DNA of 64,000 bases, taken from NCBI GenBank assembly GCA_026874595.1, contig CM049309.1:5168576-5232575 (forward strand), read 5' to 3'. The notes under the pieces were generated by a model. It was not told the DNA's origin. It searched no databases and was given only the letters and a program-made list of their open reading frames with translations. Positions 23,201 through 35,233 of this stretch are shown here, one piece after another. The DNA is from Sipunculus nudus (Eukaryota > Annelida > Sipuncula > Golfingiida > Sipunculidae). The position numbers and the translations under genes are program-made. Every line of letters begins with the position of its first letter. Position 1 is the stretch's first letter.

Positions 23201-26200
23201 AACGCATACAAAATGCTCACATGGAAAAGGACTAGCCGCGCGGCAAACGCATACAAAATGCTCACATGGAAAAGGACTAGCCGCGCGGCAAACGCATACA
23301 AAATGCTCACATGGAAAAGGACTAGCCGCGCGGCAAACGCATACAAAATGCTCACATGGAAAAGGACTAGCCGCGCGGCAAACGCATACAAAATGCTCAC
23401 ATGGAAAAGGACTAGCCGCGCGGCAAACGCATACAAAATGCTCACATGGAAAAGGACTAGCCGCGCGGCAAACGCATACAAAATGCTCACATGGAAAAGG
23501 ACTAGCCGCGCGGCAAACGCATACAAAATGCTCACATGGAAAAGGACTAGCCGCGCGGCAAACGCATACAAAATGCTCACATGGAAAAGGACTAGCCGCG
23601 CGGCAAACGCATACAAAATGCTCACATGGAAAAGGACTAGCCGCGCGGCAAACGCATACAAAATGCTCACATGGAAAAGGACTAGCCGCGCGGCAAACGC
23701 ATACAAAATGCTCACATGGAAAAGGACTAGCCGCGCGGTAAACGCATATAAAATGCTGACATGGAAAAGGACTAGCCGCGCGGCAAACGCATACAAAATG
23801 CTGACATGGAAAAGGACTAGCCGCGCGGCAAACGCATACAAAATGCTCACATGGAAAAGGACTAGCCGCGCGGCAAACGCATACAAAATGCTCACATGGA
23901 AAAGGACTAGCCGCGCGGCAAACGCATACAAAATGCTCACATGGAAAAGGACTAGCCGCGCGGCAAACGCATACAAAATGCTGACATGGAAAAGGACTAG
24001 CCGCGCGGCAAACGCATACAAAATGCTGACATGGAAAAGGACTAGCCGCGCGGCAAACGCATACAAAATGCTCACATGGAAAAGGACTAGCCGCGCGGCA
24101 AACGCATACAAAATGCTCACATGGAAAAGGACTAGCCGCGCGGCAAACGCATACAAAATGCTGACATGGAAAAGGACTAGCCGCGCGGCAAACGCATACA
24201 AAATGCTGACATGGAAAAGGACTAGCCGCGCGGTAAACGCATACAAAATGCTGACATGGAAAAGGACTAGCCGCGCGGCAAACGCATACAAAATGCTGAC
24301 ATGGAAAAGGACTAGCCGCGCGGCAAACGCATACAAAATGCTCACATGGAAAAGGACTAGCCGCGCGGCAAACGCATACAAAATGCTCACATGGAAAAGG
24401 ACTAGCCGCGCGGCAAACGCATACAAAATGCTGACATGGAAAAGGACTAGCCGCGCGGCAAACGCATACAAAATGCTGACATGGAAAAGGACTAGCCGCG
24501 CGGCAAACGCATACAAAATGCTCACATGGAAAAGGACTAGCCGCGCGGCAAACGCATACAAAATGCTCACATGGAAAAGGACTAGCCGCGCGGCAAACGC
24601 ATACAAAATGCTCACATGGAAAAGGACTAGCCGCGCGGCAAACGCATACAAAATGCTCACATGGAAAAGGACTAGCCGCGCGGTAAACGCATACAAAATG
24701 CTCACATGGAAAAGGACTAGCCGCGCGGCAAACGCATACAAAATGCTGACATGGAAAAGGACTAGCCGCGCGGCAAACGCATACAAAATGCTCACATGGA
24801 AAAGGACTAGCCGCGCGGCAAACGCATACAAAATGCTCACATGGAAAAGGACTAGCCGCGCGGCAAACGCATACAAAATGCTCACATGGAAAAGGACTAG
24901 CCGCGCGGCAAACGCATACAAAATGCTCACATGGAAAAGGACTAGCCGCGCGGCAAACGCATACAAAATGCTCACATGGAAAAGGACTAGCTGCGCGGCA
25001 AACGCATACAAAATGCTCACATGGAAAAGGACTAGCCGCGCGGCAAACGCATACAAAATGCTCACATGGAAAAGGACTAGCCGCGCGGCAAACGCATACA
25101 AAATGCTCACATGGAAAAGGACTAGCCGCGCGGCAAACGCATACAAAATGCTCACATGGAAAAGGACTAGCCGCGCGGCAAACGCATACAAAATGCTCAC
25201 ATGGAAAAGGACTAGCCGCGCGGCAAACGCATACAAAATGCTGACATGGAAAAGGACTAGCCGCGCGGCAAACGCATACAAAATGCTCACATGGAAAAGG
25301 ACTAGCCGCGCGGCAAACGCATACAAAATGCTGACATGGAAAAGGACTAGCCGCGCGGCAAACGCATACAAAATGCTCACATGGAAAAGGACTAGCCGCG
25401 CGGCAAACGCATACAAAATGCTCACATGGAAAAGGACTAGCCGCGCGGCAAACGCATACAAAATGCTGACATGGAAAAGGACTAGCCGCGCGGCAAACGC
25501 ATACAAAATGCTCACATGGAAAAGGACTAGCCGCGCGGTAAACGCATACAAAATGCTGACATGGAAAAGGACTAGCCGCGCGGCAAACGCATACAAAATG
25601 CTGACATGGAAAAGGACTAGCCGCGCGGCAAACGCATACAAAATGCTCACATGGAAAAGGACTAGCCGCGCGGCAAACGCATACAAAATGCTCACATGGA
25701 AAAGGACTAGCCGCGCGGTAAACGCATACAAAATGCTGACATGGAAAAGGACTAGCCGCGCGGCAAACGCATACAAAATGCTGACATGGAAAAGGACTAG
25801 CCGCGCGGCAAACGCATACAAAATGCTCACATGGAAAAGGACTAGCCGCGCGGCAAACGCATACAAAATGCTCACATGGAAAAGGACTAGCCGCGCGGTA
25901 AACGCATACAAAATGCTCACATGGAAAAGGACTAGCCGCGCGGCAAACGCATACAAAATGCTGACATGGAAAAGGACTAGCCGCGCGGCAAACGCATACA
26001 AAATGCTCACATGGAAAAGGACTAGCCGCGCGGCAAACGCATACAAAATGCTCACATGGAAAAGGACTAGCCGCGCGGCAAACGCATACAAAATGCTCAC
26101 ATGGAAAAGGACTAGCCGCGCGGCAAACGCATACAAAATGCTCACATGGAAAAGGACTAGCCGCGCGGCAAACGCATACAAAATGCTCACATGGAAAAGG

Positions 26201-27339
26201 ACTAGCCGCGCGGCAAACGCATACAAAATGCTCACATGGAAAAGGACTAGCCGCGCGGCAAACGCATACAAAATGCTCACATGGAAAAGGACTAGCCGCG
26301 CGGCAAACGCATACAAAATGCTCACATGGAAAAGGACTAGCCGCGCGGCAAACGCATACAAAATGCTCACATGGAAAAGGACTAGCCGCGCGGCAAACGC
26401 ATACAAAATGCTCACATGGAAAAGGACTAGCCGCGCGGCAAACGCATACAAAATGCTGACATGGAAAAGGACTAGCCGCGCGGCAAACGCATACAAAATG
26501 CTCACATGGAAAAGGACTAGCCGCGCGGTAAACGCATACAAAATGCTCACATGGAAAAGGACTAGCCGCGCGACAAACGCATACAAAATGCTCACATGGA
26601 AAAGGACTAGCCGCGCGGCAAACGCATACAAAATGCTCACATGGAAAAGGACTAGCCGCGCGGCAAACGCATACAAAATGCTCACATGGAAAAGGACTAG
26701 CCGCGCGGCAAACGCATACAAAATGCTCACATGGAAAAGGACTATCCGCGCGGCAAACGCATACAAAATGCTCACATGGAAAAGGACTAGCCGCGCGGCA
26801 AACGCATACAAAATGCTCACATGGAAAAGGACTAGCCGCGCGGTAAACGCATACAAAATGCTCACATGGAAAAGGACTAGCCGCGCGGCAAACGCATACA
26901 AAATGCTCACATGGAAAAGGACTAGCCGCGCGGCAAACGCATACAAAATGCTCACATGGAAAAGGACTAGCCGCGCGGCAAACGCATACAAAATGCTCAC
27001 ATGGAAAAGGACTAGCCGCGCGGCAAACGCATACAAAATGCTCACATGGAAAAGGACTATCCGCGCGGCAAACGCATACAAAATGCTCACATGGAAAAGG
27101 ACTAGCCGCGCGGCAAACGCATACAAAATGCTCACATGGAAAAGGACTAGCCGCGCGGCAAACGCATACAAAATGCTGACATGGAAAAGGACTAGCCGCG
27201 CGGCAAACGCATACAAAATGCTGACATGGAAAAGGACTAACCGCGCGGCAAACGCATACAAAATGCTGACATGGAAAAGGACTAACCGCGCGGCAAACGC
27301 ATACAAAATGCTGACATGGAAAAGGACTATCCGCGCGGC
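20275..27339. repeat. Satellite array, 157 tandem units of exactly 45 bp
   Basis: The unit starts AAACGCATACAAAATGCTCA and ends with the palindrome GCCGCGCGGC. The unit start at 20275 and the first base after the array at 27340 differ by 7,065 = 157 x 45, so there is no net insertion or deletion. Variation is limited mainly to C/G in CTSACATGG, C/T in GGYAAACG and rare single changes. Because 45 is divisible by 3 and the unit has no stop in several frames, frames of over 2,300 codons open on both strands. These repeat one 15-residue peptide, have no codon-use or splice support, and are not annotated as genes. Higher-order periods of 360 bp and 315 bp are visible. Confidence 0.95.
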
Positions 27340-27363
27340 AAACGCATGCGTTTGACGCGCGGC
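27331..27363. repeat. Palindromic right boundary of the satellite array
   Basis: The last partial unit turns into its own reverse complement. CAAACGCATGCGTTTG is a perfect 16-base palindrome (about 27339-27354), flanked by CCGCGCG on the left and CGCGCGG on the right. Confidence 0.75.
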
Positions 27364-27399
27364 AGAAACTGCCGCGCACATTAAAAAGCTCCCTAAAGG

Positions 27400-28160
27400 T
27401 TATAAAGAAAACCGGGTTATATAACGCAAATGAGGTTATTAAGCAAATCGGGGCTAGCCAAACCATTTATTGCAGGGGTGTTCACAGCTGTTTGGTCTCT
27501 ATGCATAGTGACAGGACACTCAAACATGTAACCATGTGTTCTTTTCTGTTCTTACATTGCTCTGTGCATGCTATGTTGCGAGAATCACCGTTCCAGTATA
27601 TTTCACAGCAAGAAGGTAGGAGATGAATAAAAGTGGTTCTACGGCAATTAACTCCGACAGCTGCTCCTTTAAAATTGCCGCCAGGAATTTACCCCCACTC
27701 CTTCTTTGGAGGCAACCACCGAGCGACACTGATACAACATCACCCCCCCCCCCCCCCACACACACACCAACCCAACCCGCCATCCTTGCAACCCCCTCCC
27801 CCTTCTGGGTACCTGCAAATGAGCTGTAATAGGGATAATATAATCATAACCTACAGATTTGCATTCATTTTTGACTTTGTCGTACGCCCGATAGGCTATA
27901 ACCCATTATCACACAGTTCTGTCCATTTTTGCTCTGAACTTCCATTGTGGATGATCTAAACAGTGACGTTTGGGCACAATATTAGCATACTCAGACCTGC
28001 ATGCAGGGACGTAAGAGGTGCTCTGTAGTGCGTAAAAGACCAATGTTTAAAAATAGGACATGAATATGTATCTGCATGTGTATATAAACTCATTTTATTT
28101 TGTAATAAAGAACCCTCTACAGCAAAGGATGGACAAAAAACTCCTTAAATATTAATATAA
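27400..28160. other. Gene-free stretch
   Basis: No gene is recognised. It holds a poly-C run at about 27744-27758 followed by CA repeats. Short open frames around 27571-27959 are low-complexity and unsupported. Confidence 0.45.
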
Positions 28161-28167
28161 TAAATAA

Positions 28168-28487
28168 GGTAAAAAAAATAAAAGGTATGGTTCTCAGGCA
28201 CCGCCCGCGTCAATTTAACCCCCCCCCCCCCCCCCCGCATCAAACATTATTATTTTGATTTTCATCTTTCTATAAGATAAAATAATACAATTTCGATACG
28301 ATTTCCTTTGTTTTGTAGTGCTTTTTCCTGTTTAGCTAGAAAAATTTTGTCATTTTCATGCCTTTCCCTGCTCATATGACATTTTATCAAAACATTCAAG
28401 AAAAGGTCAAAAATAAAATACCCCCGCCCGCATTGATTTATGAAAAAAAGTGCCTGAGAACCATACCCTTTTATTTTTTTTTTTGCC
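28168..28487. mobile_element. PIF/Harbinger-like MITE, copy 1
   Basis: Long terminal inverted repeats (consensus GGCCAAAAAAATAAAAGG then TATGGTTCTCAGGCAC) flanked by TAA on both sides (28165-28167 and 28488-28490). A 3-bp TAA/TTA duplication with GGCC-type ends is the hallmark of PIF/Harbinger transposons. No transposase, so it is non-autonomous. It has an internal poly-C tract at about 28220-28236. Confidence 0.8.
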
Positions 28488-28562
28488 TAATAAATACTAA
28501 ATGGTTTGGTACAAAAAAACTATATAAATGATATAATCTTACCTTGAGTTGTTCTGTTTTTC

Positions 28563-28565
<3 letters not shown>

Positions 28566-28620
<55 letters not shown>
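28566..28620. repeat. (GA)n microsatellite
   Basis: Uninterrupted GA dinucleotides over about 55 bases. Confidence 0.9.
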
Positions 28621-28623
<3 letters not shown>

Positions 28624-29002
28624 CGAAGTGCTTGTGTATACCGACTGCCTCACGTTAACACGAGGTTCAGGGTGGTGAACCCTAAAGTGCTGTTTCATTT
28701 GTTTATTTCAGTATCACATGTAGTTTGCTGATCACATTTCAGGCAGGTGCACGCGTTTTTCTGTGATAGTCGTGATGCTGACTACGGTTCATTTTTACAT
28801 TTATAATATTTATTTCCCCAGTATTATGCACGGTGTGTTAAAATAGAGACACAAGTGAAATCCTTGTTACAGACGGCCCCTTCGCTGCGGTGGTAATAAC
28901 GCCACACCCACAAAAAAAATGTGTCTGTGGATTCGCCGAGCTCCCATAATCACCATATTTTTTTATTCTAATAACATAATACTGTGTTTAGGCTATTCAT
29001 TT

Positions 29003-29851
29003 TCATTCAGTGAGGGAGGGAGATCTAGAATTGAGCATGTATTTAGGCAGGCGAAGATATCTACAGTTCTTTAAACTGTTCCTGAAAGCAACAGAGTCAT
29101 CAACCGGTGCCTTAGAGGAGACCTTTGGTAGATGAACTTGCTCCCTCTGTCGTCCCATCAACCAAGTCGGCTTCATGTGTTTTAATTTAATCAAACACTG
29201 TTTCCTTTTTAGGAGAGACTTCGTGGATTTGTTTGCCAAATGTTCCTTCATATTTTGTTTAATTTCATTATCTTTAACGCCTGGCTTCAAGCCGGTACCA
29301 TATGAATTAGTCAAGTTCGTATTTTCTTTCGGGAATGAACATATTAAATCACGCGAGCATCTCCGTTGGGCAGTGTGGAAAACGGCAGAGTTCTGACTGA
29401 GAAACGGTCGCAATGGAGTTATTCTCTTCGTAGCGCGATCATAGTGATTACGACAAAGCATTCGAGTGTTCCCAACTATATCCAGTTCAGTTCGTCTCCT
29501 GTCTATAGCTTGTTTATGCGAATCACCTTTTGTGGGATATCCTATATATTTATCCACTGGTATCATCATGGATTTACTTTTATGTAAAGTCTCTGGTACT
29601 CTTTCTCTTTTGGACACAGGTTTTGTATTACATACCTTTTCATTTTCCTCTTGTGATTCCGTGAAGAATTTACCATACTTCTTTTGAAACTGATGCCGGT
29701 TGTATTTAAGTGTCTGCAGTGACACAGCGGTTTCGAGTTCGATCCCGGCAAGTCGTTTTTGGTGACTTATCGCTTCCTTAGATTTGGAGGTACGTAGATG
29801 CGAGTGTTGCCATCCCCTCAATTTTCGCCATGACGATCTCGGAAACAGCAT
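29003..29851 (-). CDS. Orphan basic protein, 282 residues
   Basis: A single uninterrupted frame from ATG at 29851-29849 to the stop at 29003. A minus-strand AATAAA lies at 28967-28962, about 36 bases beyond the stop. The family is not recognised. The protein is rich in Lys and Arg and has no signal peptide or membrane segment. Its N-terminus has a Trp-containing basic patch (residues about 8-14, WRKLRGW), then a predicted helical region (residues about 27-65). The remainder is Ser/Lys/Arg-rich and probably disordered. General layout (short N-terminal helix, then a long basic tail) is like the 228-residue protein at 17855, but no clear alignment is visible. A retained intron-less exon of a larger gene cannot be excluded. 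Confidence 0.6.
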   Translation of the reverse strand: MLFPRSSWRKLRGWQHSHLRTSKSKEAISHQKRLAGIELETAVSLQTLKYNRHQFQKKYGKFFTESQEENEKVCNTKPVSKRERVPETLHKSKSMMIPVDKYIGYPTKGDSHKQAIDRRRTELDIVGNTRMLCRNHYDRATKRITPLRPFLSQNSAVFHTAQRRCSRDLICSFPKENTNLTNSYGTGLKPGVKDNEIKQNMKEHLANKSTKSLLKRKQCLIKLKHMKPTWLMGRQREQVHLPKVSSKAPVDDSVAFRNSLKNCRYLRLPKYMLNSRSPSLTE

Positions 29852-30529
29852 GTTGATGTCTAGATCAGTACGACCGTGTCAGCATCAATATACATTGAAG
29901 TATTCCAATAATATGAAACAATCTGAGTAATTCAACATATTACAACACATAACTTTATAGTCCATTTACAATAATTAAAATATACCTATTTGTTTCTACT
30001 TTGGATTATTCTTAAACAGAAGATAAAAAAAACTCCCCACTCTGTTTTTGCTAGATATTTTACCTTGCCTTTCACAGGCCCACGTACCAACTGTATGCCA
30101 GTGGAGAAATGGAGGGTACCTGGTCGTGATACATTTAGTAACCATGGTTGCGCGGGAATCTACTTAATTATCTCGCAAGTAAATCCCTCTATCGACCACA
30201 TTTCAGTTACCATTAATTCGTATAGAACAATAAAGAGCGTTTCTGAAGACAATGTAATTACAATAACATGGACACAGTGCGTGCATGGTTGCCAAATCAA
30301 TATCCCGTTGGGTTCCCATTCACCTAATCCGACATTCCTGTCACCTTTACACTTAAAAGAACACTTCTTTTGAAACATTTTAAAAAATAAAATTTAGAAA
30401 ACCAATCAACACAATATAGATTGACGCCAAAATGGACGTCTTATGTAACCGTTTGCTTTAAATCTATAATTTCTTATATATCCTATGTTTTGTGACCGCC
30501 CTTTGGGCTGATCTAAAGGGGTTTTAGTC

Positions 30530-30635
30530 TGCAGGTGATCTCATTAGACAGGTCAGTTATAATGTTGTTGTGAATTCCTTAGGTTAAACCAAGGGTGGTC
30601 TTAATAGTAGGTGGTCTTATTAGACAAGTATTTTT
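30530..30635. repeat. Dispersed repeat rich in GGTCTTATTAGAC motifs
   Basis: Repeats of GTGGTCTTAATAG, GGTGGTCTTATTAGACA and related words, also found (other strand) at 39225-39335 and 58905-59110. It resembles the ends of pogo/Tigger-type elements that carry TCTAATAAGACCACC. The class is inferred. Confidence 0.45.
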
Positions 30636-30814
30636 TCAGACATTTTCCAACATTTCCTTTTAATACCTGATTTCAATCAGGATAACATGCATGAGACGAG
30701 TGGGTCAAATAATTAAACTTATTAATAATCCTTACTTGCGAGCATTGATTATTTTACTTTAAATTCTGCCAAAAAATATTAAAATCATATAGTTAATATT
30801 AGTAGGGCGGTTTA

Positions 30815-33000
30815 GGGAAAAATGTGCATTTTATGAAAATGGCATGAAATATTCGGTAGTGAAATAGGCCAATCACTAAGATTTATTCTAAGGTAGGGAG
30901 GCATCTCAGAAATGACCTTGAAATTCACAGGTCATGCGCTGTAACACATTATATAAATTGTATATATATTTAAATCTAGCCTAAAAATAGATGTTACTGA
31001 AATAATAGAAAAAAAGAAGAAGTAAAAAAAAAAAAAAGCAAAAAAAAAAAAACAAAAAAAAAAAAAACAGGACATTTTGGAAACAATGCATCTCACCTAA
31101 ATATGCATATTTAGATATGGCCTTTTTTACCTTTGACCTCCATACTGTGGCCTAACCAGTTATGTGTTGTGTGATAAAACATCAAAATAGCATAAAACAT
31201 TTTGAGTAAACCAGCTCATTTTTTCTCCAGGCAGTATGCGAATGTTTATGCCATTGAAAAAAATTATTTTGGCAATGCCTCCCTTTTTAAAACTATAATA
31301 AGCTTGGATCATAACCCCTTTATCTAAAAGGTTTAGCGGAAATATCAAAAGCAAGCTTAATGCTTTTATCATCATACGCACACTTAATTGGTATTGTTCA
31401 TGATCATATACCCAATAAACGAACAATAACAGTAGGTTAAGAATTATAGTAGCGTGTCATGAATATTCATTTGTGTGCAAATAATTTGGAGATTAAACTA
31501 GATTGAGCTTAATATTTGATTGGCTTTCCAGCCAATCAGTTTTCAGTTTAGTCGATTAAATAAAAAAATATCATGATGAATTTAAGTATAAATTCCCTTT
31601 AAAAATGTGTTTTAGTAGAAAATTTGCATATATTTAATACTGCTAAATATGCAAATTAGTCTCTCCACTGAAATATTGTTAAAATTTATTTTAATGTAAT
31701 TTGCCGTTATCTTATCCTTTTATTTACAGAACTTACAAAGTTATGGTCAATTTTTGAATTAAATTATTGTTGTAAAAATAACAGTGGTTTGCCATAGGAC
31801 TTCTAAAATCTTATAGAAAACTATACTACTCCAAGACTACAATCATGCATTTTTGTGATCTATTGACAAATGCCTTAAAAATGATAGTGGTTCCCCTCGT
31901 AATGGTGCCTTGGAAAATTCTGGCCGATTGACTGAAAATGTTAAATGGAGTTTTGATGTTTTTAACATCCAGCGCATAACTGGTTGGGCAACAAACTTCA
32001 GGGTTATAACTATACGCCGGTCAGCGCCGGTCGGGGGTAGCCGGGACGGGTTTCTGCCGACCGACACAAAGCTAACATTTGCGACCAGCACAAAAGATCT
32101 TAAAAAAAACAGCTACCAGCAATGAAACTTTATTTATTTAATACCCCAAACTGCAATACAATTGTACCTTACAAGTATGTTTTTAGAAATGAAACAATGG
32201 AGAACCAAAATAATCATTAAAAAATAGTTATAAAACATAAATAACAACGCAGAGATAATTAAAGCTTACATATTTCGAAACCGAGTGTGTGCACTTAGTG
32301 TAAATACCTTATCATAATTTATACGTGATGAAATGGTGATCTCCGGAATCCCCTCTGTGATTAGCGGAGTTAAGGTCACAGTGCACATCCAGAAAGTTCC
32401 AGTTTAACGGGTTTGTCTTAACGTCGGAGCATCCGCGGAGGGCTGGAGAATCCACGTGGAATTTTCTGAGTGTTTTTGTAGGATGTTTTATGCAATTGAA
32501 AGTTTAAAATAAACATTAATATTGTTTGAAACCTGAATCATATTACTTAAAGCAGGATTTTTCACTGTAAAAAGACCGTTGTAAATAATAATTCTGGCAT
32601 AATTATGTACTTCTAAGAGCTAAATAAAAGTGGATTCGTCAAGCGCGTGTAAACAGTATATGGACCCCTGACCGTGACCACGTACCCCCGCTTGCTTCGC
32701 AAACGTCCGTAAAATTAGCCGGCACTCAAATTTGTCTAGCTATAACCCTGGCCACAGTATGGAGGTCAAACGTCATATTTAAATATGCATATCTAGGTGA
32801 TGTGCATTGTTTCTTAAATGTTCTGTTTTTTAGTAACATTTATTTTTTAAGCCGATTTCAAATGTGTAATGTATAAATTGTATGATTGCTCATGACCAGT
32901 GACTTTTCATGGTCATTTCGAATGCCCTGTCACTTCTAAAAAGTTCATGTCTTTATCATAAAACGCATCATTTCGCCAACATTTGAGCTTAAGCAGTCTA
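30815..33000. repeat. Diverged long inverted repeat (foldback-like), about 2.2 kb
   Basis: The left arm, about 30815-31152, is inverted as the right arm, about 32750-32980. The inner ends are the best conserved: GACCTCCATACTGTGGCC at 31135-31152 against its complement at 32750-32767. AATATGCAT blocks and a region with GAAATGACC and GGTCATG follow in both. The left arm has gained A-rich stretches (about 31024-31067). The 1.6-kb centre has no coding frame. It is either an old foldback transposon or two inverted copies of one repeat. Confidence 0.6.
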
Positions 33001-33299
33001 GTGAACAAAGTAATCATAATAATATGCATGCCTTCCATAACCATATTTTTTTCAAGCAAGTTGGTCTACAGGTTTGTGGAAAAGTGGAAATAAATGCAAG
33101 GTGATTTTCACGTTTCTCGCGACCTCACAACATTCTTAACGCATGTACAGCCACAGGGGGTTACACTGACTAAAAAAATTATTAAAAATCTCTAAATAAT
33201 TCAACTAGGAAATGTTATTGTTTTTGGTGGTGGGGGGTGGGTGATTTAAAGCATGAGTTTAGTATTAAAACCATCCCCTACAATTACTTCTGAAACATG

Positions 33300-33715
33300 T
33301 TAATGTTATTATTTTATACATTATATATCATTTTATATTATATTATTATTTTTCTTAAAGTGAGACGGTCTCCCTCGTATACACGCTTGCTTATTGCTCT
33401 GGAGTTATCCCTGATACCTAATTTTATCTCCTTTGCTGTACCATGAGTTCCTGCCATTAGGGGACATACACAGAAAACACAAACACCTTAAATACGTATG
33501 GGCAATTTATTAATCACACTGCAACCAAGCAGGCGTGCAGCACCGTCACAAAAAATATATGTTTCTAACAAATACAGGTAGATATGGAACAAAACCAGTG
33601 ATAATTACTGGCTTGTCAAGAGTTTCACTCTCCCGTTTTCGGCTGTGCTATGTTTACTTTCATGAAAACCTATAATAAACCTAAACTTTATAAAATGATT
33701 TTATATATATATATT

Positions 33716-33753
<38 letters not shown>

Positions 33754-34440
33754 AACAGCTTATTAACCTACCATCATACGTGTGTTAAACACATAAATAT
33801 TCACGCGTATTGGAGAATAAGCATCACTGTTTTTGTTGGACCAGACGATTGTACATTCACTTGATTATTAAAATAACACCGGGTAAGGCTGAAAGCGCTT
33901 CACACAACTTGTTGTAAACTGCATCGAAAAAAATCAGGAATCCCTGCATATAGTTAAGGTTAGACTGGCCCGGTCTATATGCTTCATTTTCACCGTTTAA
34001 CAAAACCGCAGGCCATGTAGGTTCTGCCATCTGGCGGCAATCTATATAACTAATTCGCTTTCGTCGTACGACATCACCATTGCCAACTGGAAAGGTTGTC
34101 TGTAAATAGTGCCATCTGTCATCGCCTGGCTGTAATGAGGGTTTTTCCAGCAGTTACTGGGTCCTCTACTAGTTTTTTTCCAGCCAGTCTAGGATGACGT
34201 ACTAATACGCAAAGGTTAGGGATATACCCGAAACATAGGACACTCCCTAAGTATGAGCCGGACTAGAGATTCCTGAATCAATAACGTGTATGGTGGCATA
34301 AAATAACGTTTTATAATATCAGTGGCAGATTAGATACAAATCAAACCTTTCAATTGAATGAAATGAAATCATGTGTACATTTACTATACTGTTACTCGTA
34401 TTAAACGTGGTAAATTAATGCATGTAATTATACAGAAAGT
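33300..34440. other. Gene-free stretch
   Basis: AT microsatellite at about 33703-33752. No gene, RNA or clear transposon end is recognised. Confidence 0.45.
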
Positions 34441-34451
34441 AAGTTTTTATA

Positions 34452-34772
34452 ATGGATTTTCTGGCGTTGTTCTCCCATATAATCGCCAAATCCGAGAATG
34501 TCCTGACGAGTGTGTATGAAGGTGTCTGTGTGTGTTCACGGTGTTCAAGGCACAGGAGATATATTCGGAGACTGGAGATATTTTACAGTTTCATAGATCA
34601 CTGCAGGACTTGGCTAGATGTTGTTAGCGATTATTATACCAATGAAACATTGCAGCATGAATTAAATGCACTGAAAGCGGAATACAGTACAACGAATGAA
34701 CCAATTAGTTGTGTCATAGGATCATCACTAGTCCTGTCCTCTTCAGATTATAGAATGGGTTCGACTCAATGA
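34452..34772 (+). CDS. Small hypothetical protein, 106 residues
   Basis: An open frame from ATG 34452 to stop TGA 34770-34772 in an otherwise stop-rich, AT-rich stretch. Preceding sequence TTATACAG at about 34436 could be a splice acceptor. It encodes a hydrophobic N-terminus (MDFLALFSHIIA), a Cys/Arg cluster (CVCSRCSRHRRYIRRL) and a helical middle. No family is recognised. It may be chance: there is no homologue in the window and no polyadenylation signal close by. Confidence 0.3.
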   Translation: MDFLALFSHIIAKSENVLTSVYEGVCVCSRCSRHRRYIRRLEIFYSFIDHCRTWLDVVSDYYTNETLQHELNALKAEYSTTNEPISCVIGSSLVLSSSDYRMGSTQ

Positions 34773-35122
34773 ATGTAACGTTATGTGGTGACCTGCATCC
34801 TGGATATTTATGTATTCATACATGCCATTATAGTTTGCAAATTTTTTTTAACTGTTATGGTTTTGCACATCAGATTACTTATAAAGAGAAAGTTCATAAT
34901 CCAGGAGAGTACATCTGAATATTCATAAAGTGATGTATTACAGGTTTGCCACATTAACTATAGAACATACGAGCTGCCATCATACCAATTAATAAAATAA
35001 CATTTTTTATATTAGTTTACATAATTGCATGTTGATTGTTCCTATCTTGGTTTTCATCATCAGATTCTGCAGTTAGACATCCGTTACACACAAGAGCTGT
35101 GGTGTTAGCATATCACGTGATA

Positions 35123-35233
35123 TCAACGAGATCTAGCGTGAGAGCGACGGTTTGCCACGTCATTCCGTACTCGGCTGAGGTCGCCTCCCTCGTCCACGAA
35201 ACGAGATTCCTTCTCCTCTATAACACCCATGGT
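35123..35233 (-). CDS. KY-like gene exon 9: C-terminus
   Basis: A good acceptor (TTTGATCTTTGCAG) is followed by 36 codons in the phase left by exon 8 and a TGA at 35125-35123. The product is charged (TMGVIEEKESRFVDEGGDL, then Arg-rich). Least certain exon, since intron 8 is about 2 kb and may hide another. Confidence 0.45.
   Translation of the reverse strand, partial: TMGVIEEKESRFVDEGGDLSRVRNDVANRRSHARSR

Noticed and set aside
20275-27339. CRISPR array
   Set aside because: The whole 45-bp unit repeats without unique spacers, and the window is eukaryotic.
20227-27466. Open frames of 2,355 to 2,406 codons on both strands across the satellite
   Set aside because: They follow from a stop-free unit length divisible by 3, repeat one 15-residue peptide, and three overlap on two strands; there is no splice or codon-use support.
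28549-28731. 60-codon Arg-Glu repeat protein
   Set aside because: Translation of a (GA)n microsatellite.
35060-35080. Second CTGATGA on the minus strand as a hammerhead core
   Set aside because: GAAA follows directly without room for stem II.
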